Below are positions 1 through 8,729 of a stretch of DNA of 64,000 nucleotides, in pieces. Every line of letters begins with the position of its first letter. The first letter of the stretch is position 1. This stretch comes from Glaciecola sp. KUL10 (GTDB lineage Bacteria > Pseudomonadota > Gammaproteobacteria > Enterobacterales > Alteromonadaceae): NCBI RefSeq assembly GCF_003203515.1, contig NZ_BGNG01000001.1:310001-374000 (forward strand), read 5' to 3'. A program made the translations under genes and the position numbers. The notes below the pieces were generated by a model that was not told the origin of the DNA, did no database searches, and was given only the letters and a program-made list of their open reading frames with translations.

Positions 1-2211
1 GTTCTTAGCGATTTGCCAAAAGAAAATCGCATCAATCTTCCAATCAATGCAATCTTCTCAAAATTAGCTCAGGACGCTGAATACGCAGTTATAGGGATAA
101 TACTATCAGGAACAGGCTCCGATGGATGTCGCGGTATCGTTGCACTCAAAGAGTACGGTGCAATGGTGATTGCACAAGATCCAACCGAAGCACAGTTTAA
201 TGGTATGCCACAAAACGCAATCAACACCGGCGCAGTAGACTTTGTACTCAAGACTGCCGATATGTCAGAGTATATTAAAAACTTTGTTTCTCACCCATTA
301 GCTAAGGCAGAATCTGAAACATTCAAATACCATCTATCTCAAAACACAGATGTACTTCGAAAAATTCTCATACTGATACAAGATCAAACGGGCCTGGATT
401 TTAAAGCCTACAAAGAATCAACCGTATCTCGTCGCATCAAGCATCGAATGAGTATTAATAACAAAGTTTCACTGAATGAATATTGGGAATACTTGCAAAA
501 CAACGAGAGCGAAATTGAACTCGTTAAACAAGACTTATTAATTGGTGTTACACGCTTTTTCAGAGACAGAGAAACTTGGGATAAGTTAAAAGATGAAGTT
601 GTCATTCCGATGATTACTAACCGAGATGCTAACGATACAATCAGAGTATGGTGTGCAGGTTGTTCGACGGGTGAAGAAGCATACACAATTGCAATGTTAT
701 TTGATTCAACAATAAAGGAGTTAGGGCTTGCGCGAAAAGTTAAAGTGTTTGCAAGTGATATAGACCAAACATCAGTGACTTATGCCGGCAATGGGATTTA
801 TCCAAGTAGTATATCTGACGAAGTTTCATCAGAATTACTCAGTACATATTTCACTCAATTGAGTGATGGTGAGTATCAAGTATCGAAGGATTTACGAAGT
901 ACTGTAGTGTTTGCAACTCATAATGTGATTCAAGATCCACCGTTTTCAAATATGGACATGGTAAGCTGCCGCAATTGCCTAATTTACCTTCAGCAACCAG
1001 CACAACAAAAAGCAATGGCTTTTTTCCATTTTTCATTGAAAAAAAATGGCTTCATGTTGTTAGGTAGTTCTGAATCACCAGGAAAATTCGCAAGTTATTT
1101 CCCAGCCGTTGACTCTTCCAAACGCATCTATCAAAAAGTACAAGATATAAAGATACCTATTTCTTCAATCTCTAGTCATGGATTAAGACGAAGCGGATAT
1201 GAACTAAAATCCATTCCTCAGTTTGTAGAACGTATAAACAAAAAAATGGCAAAACCAAAGTCAAAATCACCTGGTTTGATGTCACTTCAAGAAAGGTTTC
1301 TACCCCCCACCTTTATACTCAATACCAAGCTTCAAGTTGTTTACACATATGGTGATACCAGTCCCTTCACCGAAAAACTGCGTCCAGGTGAGGTGACCAA
1401 TGATATTGCAGATATCGTAAACAAAGAACTTTCCAGTAGCGTCCTATCAGGCACACATGAATGTGTTCGCGAAGAAAAAAACGTGTTTTTAGAACGTGTA
1501 TACGTAGACGAAAAAACTAAGGAGTTCTGGGGGCTAAACTGTTACACCTTCAGAGAAGACGATGAACCAGATAGGTTAATCGCCGTGAGTTTCGTGCAAG
1601 GAATACCAGAAACCAAAAATGAAAATGTTTCCGTTTATACACCTGATGAGCAAACACAACAACGTATAATTGAACTAGAGACTGCATATGTCGAATGCCA
1701 ACGCATGTACCGCGAGGCGCTTGAAGATTTAGATGCAACCAGCGAAGAGTTAAAATCGAGTCACGAAGAGTTAATGGCTGCGAATAAAGAATTACAATCC
1801 ACTAACGAAGAATTACAGTCAGTTAATGAAGAGTTGTATACCGTTAACAGTGAGTATCAACAAAAAATCTTAGAATTGACTGACACTAATAACGATTTAG
1901 AAAACATTTTAAATTCAACAGACTTAGCGGTTCTATTCCTAGATCCCGATTTAAATATCAGAAGGTATACTCGTCCAATTCGCAACTTTATCAACATTAT
2001 GGATTTTGATTTAAATCGACCTTTTGAAGATTTATCCTTGAAGTTTAAAATGGAAAATATGCACGAGATTGTTAAGTTGGCGAATACTCAGGGCAAATCG
2101 TTTTACCAAATGATTGAGTTAGACGATAAGAAAATAGAGCTTTCAGTAAACCCTTACACAATCGGAAAAGACAATCAAGGTGTGGTGATTTCCATGCGTC
2201 AACAAGACTAA
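1..2211 (+). CDS. CheB-CheR-PAS fusion regulator, 5' end cut by the window
   Basis: The frame is open from base 1, so the true start lies upstream and the TTG at 13 is not the start. The first ~90 codons match the end of a CheB methylesterase domain, with the GTGSDG active-site segment and a GMPQNAI stretch like the GMPREAI of CheB. A CheR-type SAM methyltransferase follows (about 330-1140), with the SAM motif AGCSTGEEAY near 655-685 and the SCRNCLIYL segment. From about 1660 to 1890 there is a heptad-rich coiled coil with repeated EEL units, then a PAS-like domain to the end. Many relatives continue into a histidine kinase; this one stops after PAS, so it probably acts as a methylation-linked or scaffold regulator whose partner is elsewhere. 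The stop lies 2 nt before the dgt start. Domain calls are secure; the signal and target are unknown. Confidence 0.9.
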   Translation, partial: VLSDLPKENRINLPINAIFSKLAQDAEYAVIGIILSGTGSDGCRGIVALKEYGAMVIAQDPTEAQFNGMPQNAINTGAVDFVLKTADMSEYIKNFVSHPLAKAESETFKYHLSQNTDVLRKILILIQDQTGLDFKAYKESTVSRRIKHRMSINNKVSLNEYWEYLQNNESEIELVKQDLLIGVTRFFRDRETWDKLKDEVVIPMITNRDANDTIRVWCAGCSTGEEAYTIAMLFDSTIKELGLARKVKVFASDIDQTSVTYAGNGIYPSSISDEVSSELLSTYFTQLSDGEYQVSKDLRSTVVFATHNVIQDPPFSNMDMVSCRNCLIYLQQPAQQKAMAFFHFSLKKNGFMLLGSSESPGKFASYFPAVDSSKRIYQKVQDIKIPISSISSHGLRRSGYELKSIPQFVERINKKMAKPKSKSPGLMSLQERFLPPTFILNTKLQVVYTYGDTSPFTEKLRPGEVTNDIADIVNKELSSSVLSGTHECVREEKNVFLERVYVDEKTKEFWGLNCYTFREDDEPDRLIAVSFVQGIPETKNENVSVYTPDEQTQQRIIELETAYVECQRMYREALEDLDATSEELKSSHEELMAANKELQSTNEELQSVNEELYTVNSEYQQKILELTDTNNDLENILNSTDLAVLFLDPDLNIRRYTRPIRNFINIMDFDLNRPFEDLSLKFKMENMHEIVKLANTQGKSFYQMIELDDKKIELSVNPYTIGKDNQGVVISMRQQD

Positions 2212-2213
2212 TT

Positions 2214-3548
2214 ATGCACGCAAACAGTAGCATCTGGACAGAACGAAGGCATCAGCGTCCCGATAAAGGCGATGGCGACTTGAGAGACGCTTTTCAGCGA
2301 GACAAAGCACGCGTTATGCACTCTGCTTCTTTTCGCCGCTTACAAGCCAAAACACAAGTTGTGGGCATAGGTATTAATGACTTTTACAGGACTCGACTAA
2401 CGCATTCTTTAGAAGCAGCGCAAATTGGTACAGGCATTGTCAATCATCTATGCAAGCAACAACCTGACTTAGCAGCAAAGTTGCAACTCAATGAGCATCT
2501 TATTGAGTCTTTGTGCTTAGCGCATGATATCGGCCATCCCCCTTTTGGGCACGGCGGTGAAGTGGCAATGCATTATATGATGTCAGACCATGGTGGCTTT
2601 GAAGGAAATGCACAAACTTTTAGAATAATAAGCAAGCTAGAGCCCTATTCCAAAAAACATGGAATGAACTTAGCGCGCAGAACCGCGTTAGGATTGATAA
2701 AATACCCAAACTACATCGACAATTTACTCAATCCCTCATTGAAAGTTGATAAACCTATCAACTCTAAGCTTGTAAAAGCATACCAGTGGCACCCTCCTAA
2801 AGGTCTTTATCAATGTGACGAGGATAGCTTTGATTGGTTACTTTCACCTATACCTAACAAAGACAAAGATGAGTTTATGTCGGTACAACTCAAGAAACAA
2901 AAGCACCATAACACTCATTATAAGTCTTTAGATTGTTCAATCATGGAGCTTGCAGATGATATTGCATATGGTATCCATGACTTAGAAGATGCAGTAGCTA
3001 CATCTATGGTCTCACAGTCTTACTTTATTGATGAGGTAGTAAAGCCTATCGAAAGCATGCAACTGGAAGGTTTATCTACGCAAATACAAACCATTAATAC
3101 CCAATTGTTTAGTGGTGACAGCTTTTTGCGTAAAAGCGCCGTTGGTGCTCTAGTCAATTACTTCATTACTTGTATCTTCATTGATAAACAAGATGTATTT
3201 GAATCGGATTTATTGGACTATCAAGCCAAATTCCCTTTTGATTTTGCTAAAGCCTTAACTATTTTCAAACAGTTTGTCTTTAAACATGTAATAAAAAAAC
3301 CTGAATTACAACTTCAGCGCTATAAAGGGCAACAAATGATTATGGCGCTATTTGAAGCCTTTAGCACTGAACCAATGAGGCTACTACCCGTAAACACTGT
3401 AAACAGGTGGGAAAAAGCAGAAGAACTTCAGCTAGGGCAAAGGATAATCGCGGATTACATTTCTGGGATGACAGACGAATACGCATCTCGAATTTATGGT
3501 CAGTTGTTTTTGCCATACAATGGGTTATCACTCAGTAGCCTAGCATAA
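2214..3548 (+). CDS. dgt: dGTP triphosphohydrolase, anti-phage Dgt family
   Basis: This protein should hydrolyse dGTP to deoxyguanosine and triphosphate. The HD-domain metal ligands are visible: His64 in RLTHSLE, His104-Asp105 in LAHDIGHPPFGHGGE, and a later Asp in ELADDIAYGIHDLEDA. The N-terminal WTERRHQRP and FQRDKARVMHSASFRRLQAKTQ segments are typical of the ~440-aa gammaproteobacterial Dgt group that is often annotated as anti-phage deoxyguanosine triphosphatase; E. coli Dgt is longer (about 505 aa). Family members defend against phage by draining the dNTP pool. The ATG is 2 nt after the stop of the CheB-CheR gene, so translational coupling is likely. There is no clear separate ribosome-binding site. 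The 91 bases after the gene hold no obvious terminator. Confidence 0.9.
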   Translation: MHANSSIWTERRHQRPDKGDGDLRDAFQRDKARVMHSASFRRLQAKTQVVGIGINDFYRTRLTHSLEAAQIGTGIVNHLCKQQPDLAAKLQLNEHLIESLCLAHDIGHPPFGHGGEVAMHYMMSDHGGFEGNAQTFRIISKLEPYSKKHGMNLARRTALGLIKYPNYIDNLLNPSLKVDKPINSKLVKAYQWHPPKGLYQCDEDSFDWLLSPIPNKDKDEFMSVQLKKQKHHNTHYKSLDCSIMELADDIAYGIHDLEDAVATSMVSQSYFIDEVVKPIESMQLEGLSTQIQTINTQLFSGDSFLRKSAVGALVNYFITCIFIDKQDVFESDLLDYQAKFPFDFAKALTIFKQFVFKHVIKKPELQLQRYKGQQMIMALFEAFSTEPMRLLPVNTVNRWEKAEELQLGQRIIADYISGMTDEYASRIYGQLFLPYNGLSLSSLA

Positions 3549-3639
3549 GTCTAGTTAGCAATAAAAAATCCAAGTTAACGAAATCCTTTTCCCTTTGAGC
3601 GGTCTAATTATTAACAAATCATCGTAAAGGGGTTCACCG

Positions 3640-4641
3640 GTGCTAATCAAGTCAACCAAACGTAGTGATGAATCAGAAAATCAAGTAACTGATGAAACAG
3701 TATTTAATTCACGCAGAGATGTACTTAAAAAGCTTGGTTTTTTAGGCGCGGGGTCTTTGTTAGGTGGCAGCGCGCTTGCAAACCCATTGGATTGGTTTAA
3801 AGATGAACGCCCCCCTAAATTTGTTCAATCAGAGCTTAGCTTTAATGTTGATACGAGTACTAAACAAACTTTAACACCTGAATCTCAAGCCATTAACTAC
3901 AATAACTTTTATGAGTTTGGCACCTCAAAATCAGATCCAGCAAAACATGCTCAAAGCTTTAAGGTAAATCCTTGGAAACTAGAGGTTGAAGGGTTAGTGG
4001 AAAATCCATTGACACTCGACTACGATGATTTATTAACTAAATTTCCTCTGGAAGAACGTATATATAGACTTCGTTGTGTTGAGGCGTGGTCTATGGTTAT
4101 CCCCTGGATTGGCTTTTCGCTATCACGCTTATTGAAACAAGCTAAACCCTTAAGCAGTGCAAAATATGTTGCCTTTGAAACAGTCTATGACCCCAAACAA
4201 ATGCGTGGACAACGAAGTCGATTCTTGGGCGGTGGTGTTGATTATCCATACATTGAAGGATTGCGACTGGACGAGGCGATGCACCCTCTTGCACTTATGA
4301 CAGTTGGTATGTACGGTAAAACCCTTCCTCCTCAGAACGGTGCACCGGTAAGACTCACCGTGCCGTGGAAATATGGTTTCAAAAGTATAAAGTCGTTAGT
4401 AAAAATTAAACTAGTAGACAAGATGCCTCCTACCAGCTGGAATATTTTGATTCCTAGCGAATATGGTTTTTACGCAAATGTAAATCCAAAGGTCGCTCAC
4501 CCTAGGTGGAGCCAAGCAAGAGAACGCCGTATTGTTGGAGCCAGCGTGTTAGATCAAAAACGCATTGATACTAAAATGTTTAACGGCTATGAAGAAGTGA
4601 CGTCGTTGTACACTGGTATGGATTTAGCCCGCTATTACTAA
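3640..4641 (+). CDS. msrP: Protein-methionine-sulfoxide reductase catalytic subunit MsrP (YedY)
   Basis: This is the periplasmic molybdopterin enzyme that repairs oxidised methionines in envelope proteins. The start is a GTG preceded by AAAGGGG. Residues 24-45 form a twin-arginine signal ([11 protein letters not shown]) with a hydrophobic stretch ending at ALA, so export is folded through Tat. The Mo-ligating cysteine is Cys146 in [10 protein letters not shown], the same number as in the E. coli precursor. The 333-aa length is that of the family. It is followed after 35 nt by msrQ, the membrane haem partner that supplies electrons from the quinone pool, so the two form the usual pair. Confidence 0.94.
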   Translation: MLIKSTKRSDESENQVTDETVFNSRRDVLKKLGFLGAGSLLGGSALANPLDWFKDERPPKFVQSELSFNVDTSTKQTLTPESQAINYNNFYEFGTSKSDPAKHAQSFKVNPWKLEVEGLVENPLTLDYDDLLTKFPLEERIYRLRCVEAWSMVIPWIGFSLSRLLKQAKPLSSAKYVAFETVYDPKQMRGQRSRFLGGGVDYPYIEGLRLDEAMHPLALMTVGMYGKTLPPQNGAPVRLTVPWKYGFKSIKSLVKIKLVDKMPPTSWNILIPSEYGFYANVNPKVAHPRWSQARERRIVGASVLDQKRIDTKMFNGYEEVTSLYTGMDLARYY

Positions 4642-4676
4642 CCCACTGTCAACTCAGGAAAAGTTTGTATCAATAA

Positions 4677-5285
4677 ATGAAACCCATTCGAATTAAACCC
4701 TGGAAAATACAGACACTAAGACTTTCAATACACGGCTTTTCTAATTTGCTTTTGGGTTTTGCATATTATCAAGCATTACTTGGGCTCGTGTTAGGTGATC
4801 CTGTTCAGTATTTATTAGATTTTACCGGTATTGGTGCTTTGAACCTTTTAGCACTTAGTCTTGTTATTTCTCCTATCGCTTCAAAATTGAAGTTTGCTCA
4901 ATTGATGCCCCTTAGGCGAACACTTGGCATCTATTCTGCGATATACGCAATCGCACATTTCTACGCATTTGTAGCCTTTGAATTACAGTTTGAATGGCTA
5001 ATAATAGTTTCAGAAATCATCGAGCGACCTTATATCACCGTGGGTTTTATTGCTCTATTTTTGTTGACGACGCTATTAATAACGTCAAATAGGATATCAA
5101 AAAATTGGCTAAAATCTCGTTGGCAAAAGCTACACAACTATGTGTATATAAGCGTTTGTCTTGGAGTTTTACATTATTTATGGGCAGTTAAGACAATTGG
5201 GCCCCAGCCTGTAATTTACGCTTTTATTTTTGCACTGTTGTTATTTGCTAGAAGGAAAAAAATTACCAATTTGTTCAAAAAGTAG
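4677..5285 (+). CDS. msrQ: MsrQ (YedZ), haem-binding membrane subunit of the MsrPQ system
   Basis: The 202-aa protein is hydrophobic with about six membrane segments, as expected for the ferric-reductase-like MsrQ family. Conserved family segments include IHGFSNLLLGFAYY near the N-terminus, LRRTLGIYSAIYAIAHFYAF around residues 75-95, and WQKLHNYVYISVCLGVLHYLW around 150-170, which carry the histidines expected to ligate haem. It passes electrons from quinol to MsrP. It lies 35 nt downstream of msrP in the same direction. The identification rests on family motifs plus the invariant pairing. Confidence 0.92.
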   Translation: MKPIRIKPWKIQTLRLSIHGFSNLLLGFAYYQALLGLVLGDPVQYLLDFTGIGALNLLALSLVISPIASKLKFAQLMPLRRTLGIYSAIYAIAHFYAFVAFELQFEWLIIVSEIIERPYITVGFIALFLLTTLLITSNRISKNWLKSRWQKLHNYVYISVCLGVLHYLWAVKTIGPQPVIYAFIFALLLFARRKKITNLFKK

Positions 5286-5308
5286 TTGCATGTTTTTTTA
5301 TACAGTAT

Positions 5309-5345
5309 TACTGTACATCCATACACACTGGATAGGTAGACAGTT
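5309..5345 (+). promoter_or_regulatory. Two adjacent LexA-like (SOS) boxes before the SulA-like gene
   Basis: Box 1 is TACTGTACATCCATACACAC at 5309-5328; its first 17 bases equal the E. coli sulA operator as I remember it, with only the last CAG degraded to CAC. Box 2 at 5326-5345 has an exact CTG-N10-CAG core (5328-5330 and 5341-5343) and runs into the ATG at 5346. A perfect 7+1+7 palindrome, TACAGTATTACTGTA, lies at 5301-5315 and overlaps box 1. A possible -35 TTGCAT is at 5286-5291, 17 nt before TACTGT. The layout fits LexA repression of the next gene. The pattern is seen in the sequence; LexA binding is inferred. Confidence 0.65.
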
Positions 5346-5789
5346 ATGCATTCAACTAGCTTGCGTTTTATAAATAAAATTTCAACAAATCACGATGATG
5401 GTTTTAAGCGCTCCACTACGCAGATGTTTACACATCATCGCCCATATACTGATGATGTTGAAAATCCGTCCTTTGTACAATACACATTATTTGCTCAAAC
5501 ATATAAAGAGCGTAAAAGATGGTTGGCTAATGTTTCGCGCAGTAAGACATTAAAGCAAGCTAAAGTTCATGCTATTAATGTAAAACCAACTGCAAATAAA
5601 GATGACTTCGACGTGATTCGCTCTTTATTGATCGCGAAGACATGCCACACTATTTTGTTTGATAAACAATTTGATGTACTGCAAACAAAGGAATTAAAGG
5701 ATCTAGCACGTTTCAGTGGAACAAAATTAGCGTTTATAAAAGATGAACAGCACAATCGTCACTGTACAGAAAGAAAAGCAGCCCACTAG
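5346..5789 (+). CDS. SulA-like SOS cell-division inhibitor (divergent)
   Basis: The 147-aa protein has no strong match I can name outright, but its middle and C-terminal part (about residues 55-132) follows the SulA pattern: a RW pair (58-59), a lysine-rich turn, a helix around DFDVIRSLL, a CHTILFD strand and a TKELKDLARFSGTKLAFI end resembling the E. coli LTEEEHAELVDAA...GFIM region. SulA blocks FtsZ polymerisation after DNA damage. The best support is the promoter, which carries a near copy of the sulA LexA operator. The gene stands alone, downstream of msrPQ and convergent with the PNPOx gene, with 6 nt between the stops. The alternative is an unrelated SOS-controlled small protein. Confidence 0.55.
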   Translation: MHSTSLRFINKISTNHDDGFKRSTTQMFTHHRPYTDDVENPSFVQYTLFAQTYKERKRWLANVSRSKTLKQAKVHAINVKPTANKDDFDVIRSLLIAKTCHTILFDKQFDVLQTKELKDLARFSGTKLAFIKDEQHNRHCTERKAAH

Positions 5790-5795
5790 CGTTTA

Positions 5796-6347
5796 TTAAG
5801 CGTTGACTTGATGTGTCTCCCATTTAAATGAATCTGGGTTCATCACTTCAAGCTCTCTGTGTTGTGGTTTACATTTCAGATTCAAGTAGTCACATTCGTT
5901 TGGGCGAAACTGAATTAGTGCGTAATTTTTGCTAATCTTAGATATTGCAGAATCTGTTTGAATCTGACCATCTGAATCAATTGGCGATTTTGGTTTAGGT
6001 GAATCAAAACTAAGTTTAGCTGTATCAGATAAGCAATCCCAAAAACTTCTGTATAGTATGCCCTCGGTTAAGATCTCTACCTTGCAAGAGATGCGATATT
6101 GTTCACGTGTCTTTGCGAAGTACCAACAAATTTGAGCTTCATGCCGATTTTTAAACTCAGTTATTTTTGTACTTCTAATGTCAGTAACCGCATAAATATT
6201 ATGTTGATCATCGAAGCCTCTAAATACCATTGTTCTTACAGCAGGTAAGTCGTTAGCATCAATACTGGCGACTTGAAAGTATTTAGTTTCATGTTTACTT
6301 CTACCTAGGTGTAGAGAACGTTGTATATTTTGTTTCCATTGAGGCAT
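5796..6347 (-). CDS. Pyridoxamine 5'-phosphate oxidase family FMN-binding protein
   Basis: The protein (about 183 aa) has the split-barrel FMN-binding fold of the Alr4036/PNPOx-like group: MPQWKQNIQRSLHLGRS at the start, then AVRTMVFRGFD, DIRSTKITEFKNRHEAQICWYF and YRISCKVEIL. These match the phosphate- and FMN-contacting strands of PNPOx. The C-terminus does not show the full pyridoxine-oxidase signature, so the substrate is uncertain. The ATG at 6347 is preferred over a TTG one codon upstream (6350); an AGGAAA stretch lies about ten bases before it. It reads away from the SulA-like gene and 27 nt downstream of the tatD stop's far side, and may be the last gene of the tmk-holB-tatD run. Confidence 0.8.
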   Translation of the reverse strand: MPQWKQNIQRSLHLGRSKHETKYFQVASIDANDLPAVRTMVFRGFDDQHNIYAVTDIRSTKITEFKNRHEAQICWYFAKTREQYRISCKVEILTEGILYRSFWDCLSDTAKLSFDSPKPKSPIDSDGQIQTDSAISKISKNYALIQFRPNECDYLNLKCKPQHRELEVMNPDSFKWETHQVNA

Positions 6348-6374
6348 CAAAGTCTATTTCCTAAAAGCATGGAA

Positions 6375-7157
6375 TCAAACGTTTTTGTCACGCTTGATCA
6401 AAGAAAATAATTCATAAAAATTATCAGTGGTAACTTTTGCAAGCTCTTGAACCGAAATATTTTTTAATTCGGCAATAAAGTGCGCAACATCTCTCACATA
6501 CTCTGGCTTATTTTCTTTTCCTCTGTGTGGAACAGGTGCTAACCATGGAGAATCAGTTTCAATAAGTAGCTTTTCCAAAGGAATTTGTTTGACAGTGTCT
6601 TGTAATTCCTTCGCACTTTTAAAACTCACAATACCAGAAATAGAAATATACATACCGAGTTCCATCGCTTCGTTTGCCATCTCAAGAGACTCTGTAAAAC
6701 AGTGTAAAACACCTTTGGTTGATTCGGCCTTATGCTGTTTTAAAGCATTTAAGGTATCTTGCTGTGCATTGCGAGTGTGAATAATTAAAGGTTTATCTAG
6801 CGCATTTGCTGCCTTTATATGGTCTACAAAAGAGACTTTTTGTACTTCCTTGGTGTCTGCACTGTAGTGATAGTCTAGGCCTGTTTCTCCTACTGCGACC
6901 ACTTCTGGTCTACTAACACAGGCTAGTAACGTCTCATAGTCACAAGCATCGTCTTGATGAAGTGGATGAACACCGCAAGAAACGGACACATTATCAAAGC
7001 CTTTAACCTTGTCATACATATCTTCGTATTCTCTAACAGATGTTGCGACACAAAGCATATGCTCTACTTTTTGCTCTTGTGCTGATTTAACAACTGATTG
7101 GATACCGTTAGGGACATCCTTTAATTTATCTAAATGACAATGTGAATCTACGAACAC
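6375..7157 (-). CDS. TatD-family metal-dependent hydrolase (YcfH-like)
   Basis: The 260-aa protein has the TIM-barrel metallohydrolase motifs in order: VDSHCHLDKL at residues 3-12, GETGLDYHY near 90, IIHTRNA near 125, LHCFTESLEMA near 152 and IETDSPWLAPVPHRGKEN near 200. These give the histidines, Glu and Asp of a two-metal centre. TatD relatives act as DNases or D-aminoacyl hydrolases; the precise role of YcfH is not settled. The position after tmk and holB is the one ycfH holds in E. coli, which supports the YcfH assignment. A pilZ gene often found between holB and tatD in relatives is absent here. Confidence 0.9.
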   Translation of the reverse strand: MFVDSHCHLDKLKDVPNGIQSVVKSAQEQKVEHMLCVATSVREYEDMYDKVKGFDNVSVSCGVHPLHQDDACDYETLLACVSRPEVVAVGETGLDYHYSADTKEVQKVSFVDHIKAANALDKPLIIHTRNAQQDTLNALKQHKAESTKGVLHCFTESLEMANEAMELGMYISISGIVSFKSAKELQDTVKQIPLEKLLIETDSPWLAPVPHRGKENKPEYVRDVAHFIAELKNISVQELAKVTTDNFYELFSLIKRDKNV

Positions 7158-7208
7158 AGAATATTACTCTTTATTTAAAACTTAAAAATATGGAGTCTTT
7201 AAGCGTAT

Positions 7209-8090
7209 TTAAACGTGTGAAAAAAGACTTTGTAAAATGAGTACCTTATTAAGACCAGCATGGTTTAACTTTTTATTTGCATCAACCGTTTTTTGATAGG
7301 CAATAAAATCACTTTCTTTATTCGAGTCTTTATATCTATTTAAAAAATATTGCCCTAACCAAACCACTAACTTATCAGCGTCTTTTTGCCATTGTATTGA
7401 AGCTTTATTTACACCCGTTGTTCTTTCTATTAATTCTTGAATAGTAAATTCAAAGTCGGTGTACAGAAGACCAGATGCTTGCTCAACGCTATTTTTATAT
7501 GCTAGTGGTGAACCTTTAAAAGCCCTTAAAGCATCCTTACTCGGCAAAGGGCTTATCGATTCTTGTGACAACCATTCCCTTGCACTTTCAAAATCAGGGG
7601 GGTTAACATTTAGTTTTTCGCAACGACTCAATATGGTTGGTAATAGGCGCTGAGACTGACTACTTGTGAGAATAATATAAGTATTATTAGTAGGTTCTTC
7701 TAGTGTTTTTAACAGTGAATTGGTTGCAGATTCAGTCATTAAATCTGCATTCGCAATGGTCAACACTTTATTTCCAGACAACTGGGCTGTTTTACTTAAA
7801 GTTTCAATTTCTTTTCGTATTAAGTCTATACCGATTTGAGTTTTATCGCTAACCACGACATGATTGTCAGGATGACTACCCGCATCGATTAATTGGCAAG
7901 ATTTGCAGATGCCGCACGCCAACATACTGACTTTATCTTCACATAATATTTTCTTTGATAAATGCGAGGCATATTGCTCTTTACCAAGACCTATGGTTCC
8001 GCTAATTAATATTGCGTGATGTAAAATATTGTTATTAATACGCGAAGCAAGTTGTTGGTTAAGCTCTTTAAACCAAGGAAGCACGCTCAT
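7209..8090 (-). CDS. holB: DNA polymerase III delta' subunit
   Basis: HolB is the clamp-loader delta' subunit. The N-terminus MSVLPWFKELNQQL and the GTIGLGKEQYA loop are typical, followed by a cysteine cluster with CGICKSCQLIDAG that forms the zinc module, and the SLLKTLEEP and SRCEKLNV segments of the AAA+ fold. The ATG at 8090 is chosen over an in-frame start nine codons upstream because it overlaps the tmk stop as ATGA, the usual coupling in this cluster. The length, 293 aa, is close to the ~330-aa family norm. It is co-transcribed with tmk and mltG. Confidence 0.92.
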   Translation of the reverse strand: MSVLPWFKELNQQLASRINNNILHHAILISGTIGLGKEQYASHLSKKILCEDKVSMLACGICKSCQLIDAGSHPDNHVVVSDKTQIGIDLIRKEIETLSKTAQLSGNKVLTIANADLMTESATNSLLKTLEEPTNNTYIILTSSQSQRLLPTILSRCEKLNVNPPDFESAREWLSQESISPLPSKDALRAFKGSPLAYKNSVEQASGLLYTDFEFTIQELIERTTGVNKASIQWQKDADKLVVWLGQYFLNRYKDSNKESDFIAYQKTVDANKKLNHAGLNKVLILQSLFSHV

Positions 8091-8722
8091 TCTCCAACCT
8101 GAATAGTTGCGAACCAATTACTAAGTTGCTCTAACACATCATGATGAACTTGATTCATATCCTGATTTGCATCGATTAAACATGCTTTACTGCTTTGCTC
8201 AACAAGTGAATGAAACATTTTTCTAGCTCTTACGAAAAAGTCCATACCAGCTTGCTCAATTCTATCTAACTCGCCCCGCCCTCGGGCACGCGCCAATCCA
8301 ATCTCGGGAGTCACATCCAAATAAATAGTAAAATCAGGTTCAAAATTGCCTAAAGTCAGTTGCTTTAATTGTTCTAAGCTTTGCAAATCGATTTCTCGTC
8401 CGCCGCCTTGATAGGCGATTGACGACCAATTGTGCCTATCTCCAATTACCCACCTGTTTGTTTGCAAAGCTGGTTTAATGACATTATTTACTAACTGACT
8501 TCTTGCCGCATACATTAACAACAATTCAGTTTCTTGTGTAACATGCTCATCCCAGTTTTGTTTAACGCATCCTCTTATTGCTTCTGACATCGGCGTGCCA
8601 CCGGGTTCTCTCGTATTGATTACCAATAAATCGCGTTCTTTTAAAAAAGACTCAATGACTTGAATTACTGATGTTTTGCCAGCGCCTTCAAGGCCTTCTA
8701 AAACGATAAAACGAGGCTTCAT
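8087..8722 (-). CDS. tmk: Thymidylate kinase
   Basis: Tmk phosphorylates dTMP to dTDP. The P-loop EGLEGAGKTSV is at residues 9-19, the TREPGGTP motif follows near 37, DRHNWSSIAYQGGGREID near 96, and the LID region with ARGRGELDRIE near 147. At 211 aa it has the normal length. It starts 7 nt after the mltG stop and its TGA overlaps the holB ATG by 4 nt, so mltG-tmk-holB is a tightly packed unit. Confidence 0.96.
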   Translation of the reverse strand: MKPRFIVLEGLEGAGKTSVIQVIESFLKERDLLVINTREPGGTPMSEAIRGCVKQNWDEHVTQETELLLMYAARSQLVNNVIKPALQTNRWVIGDRHNWSSIAYQGGGREIDLQSLEQLKQLTLGNFEPDFTIYLDVTPEIGLARARGRGELDRIEQAGMDFFVRARKMFHSLVEQSSKACLIDANQDMNQVHHDVLEQLSNWFATIQVGE

Positions 8723-8729
8723 ATTACGT

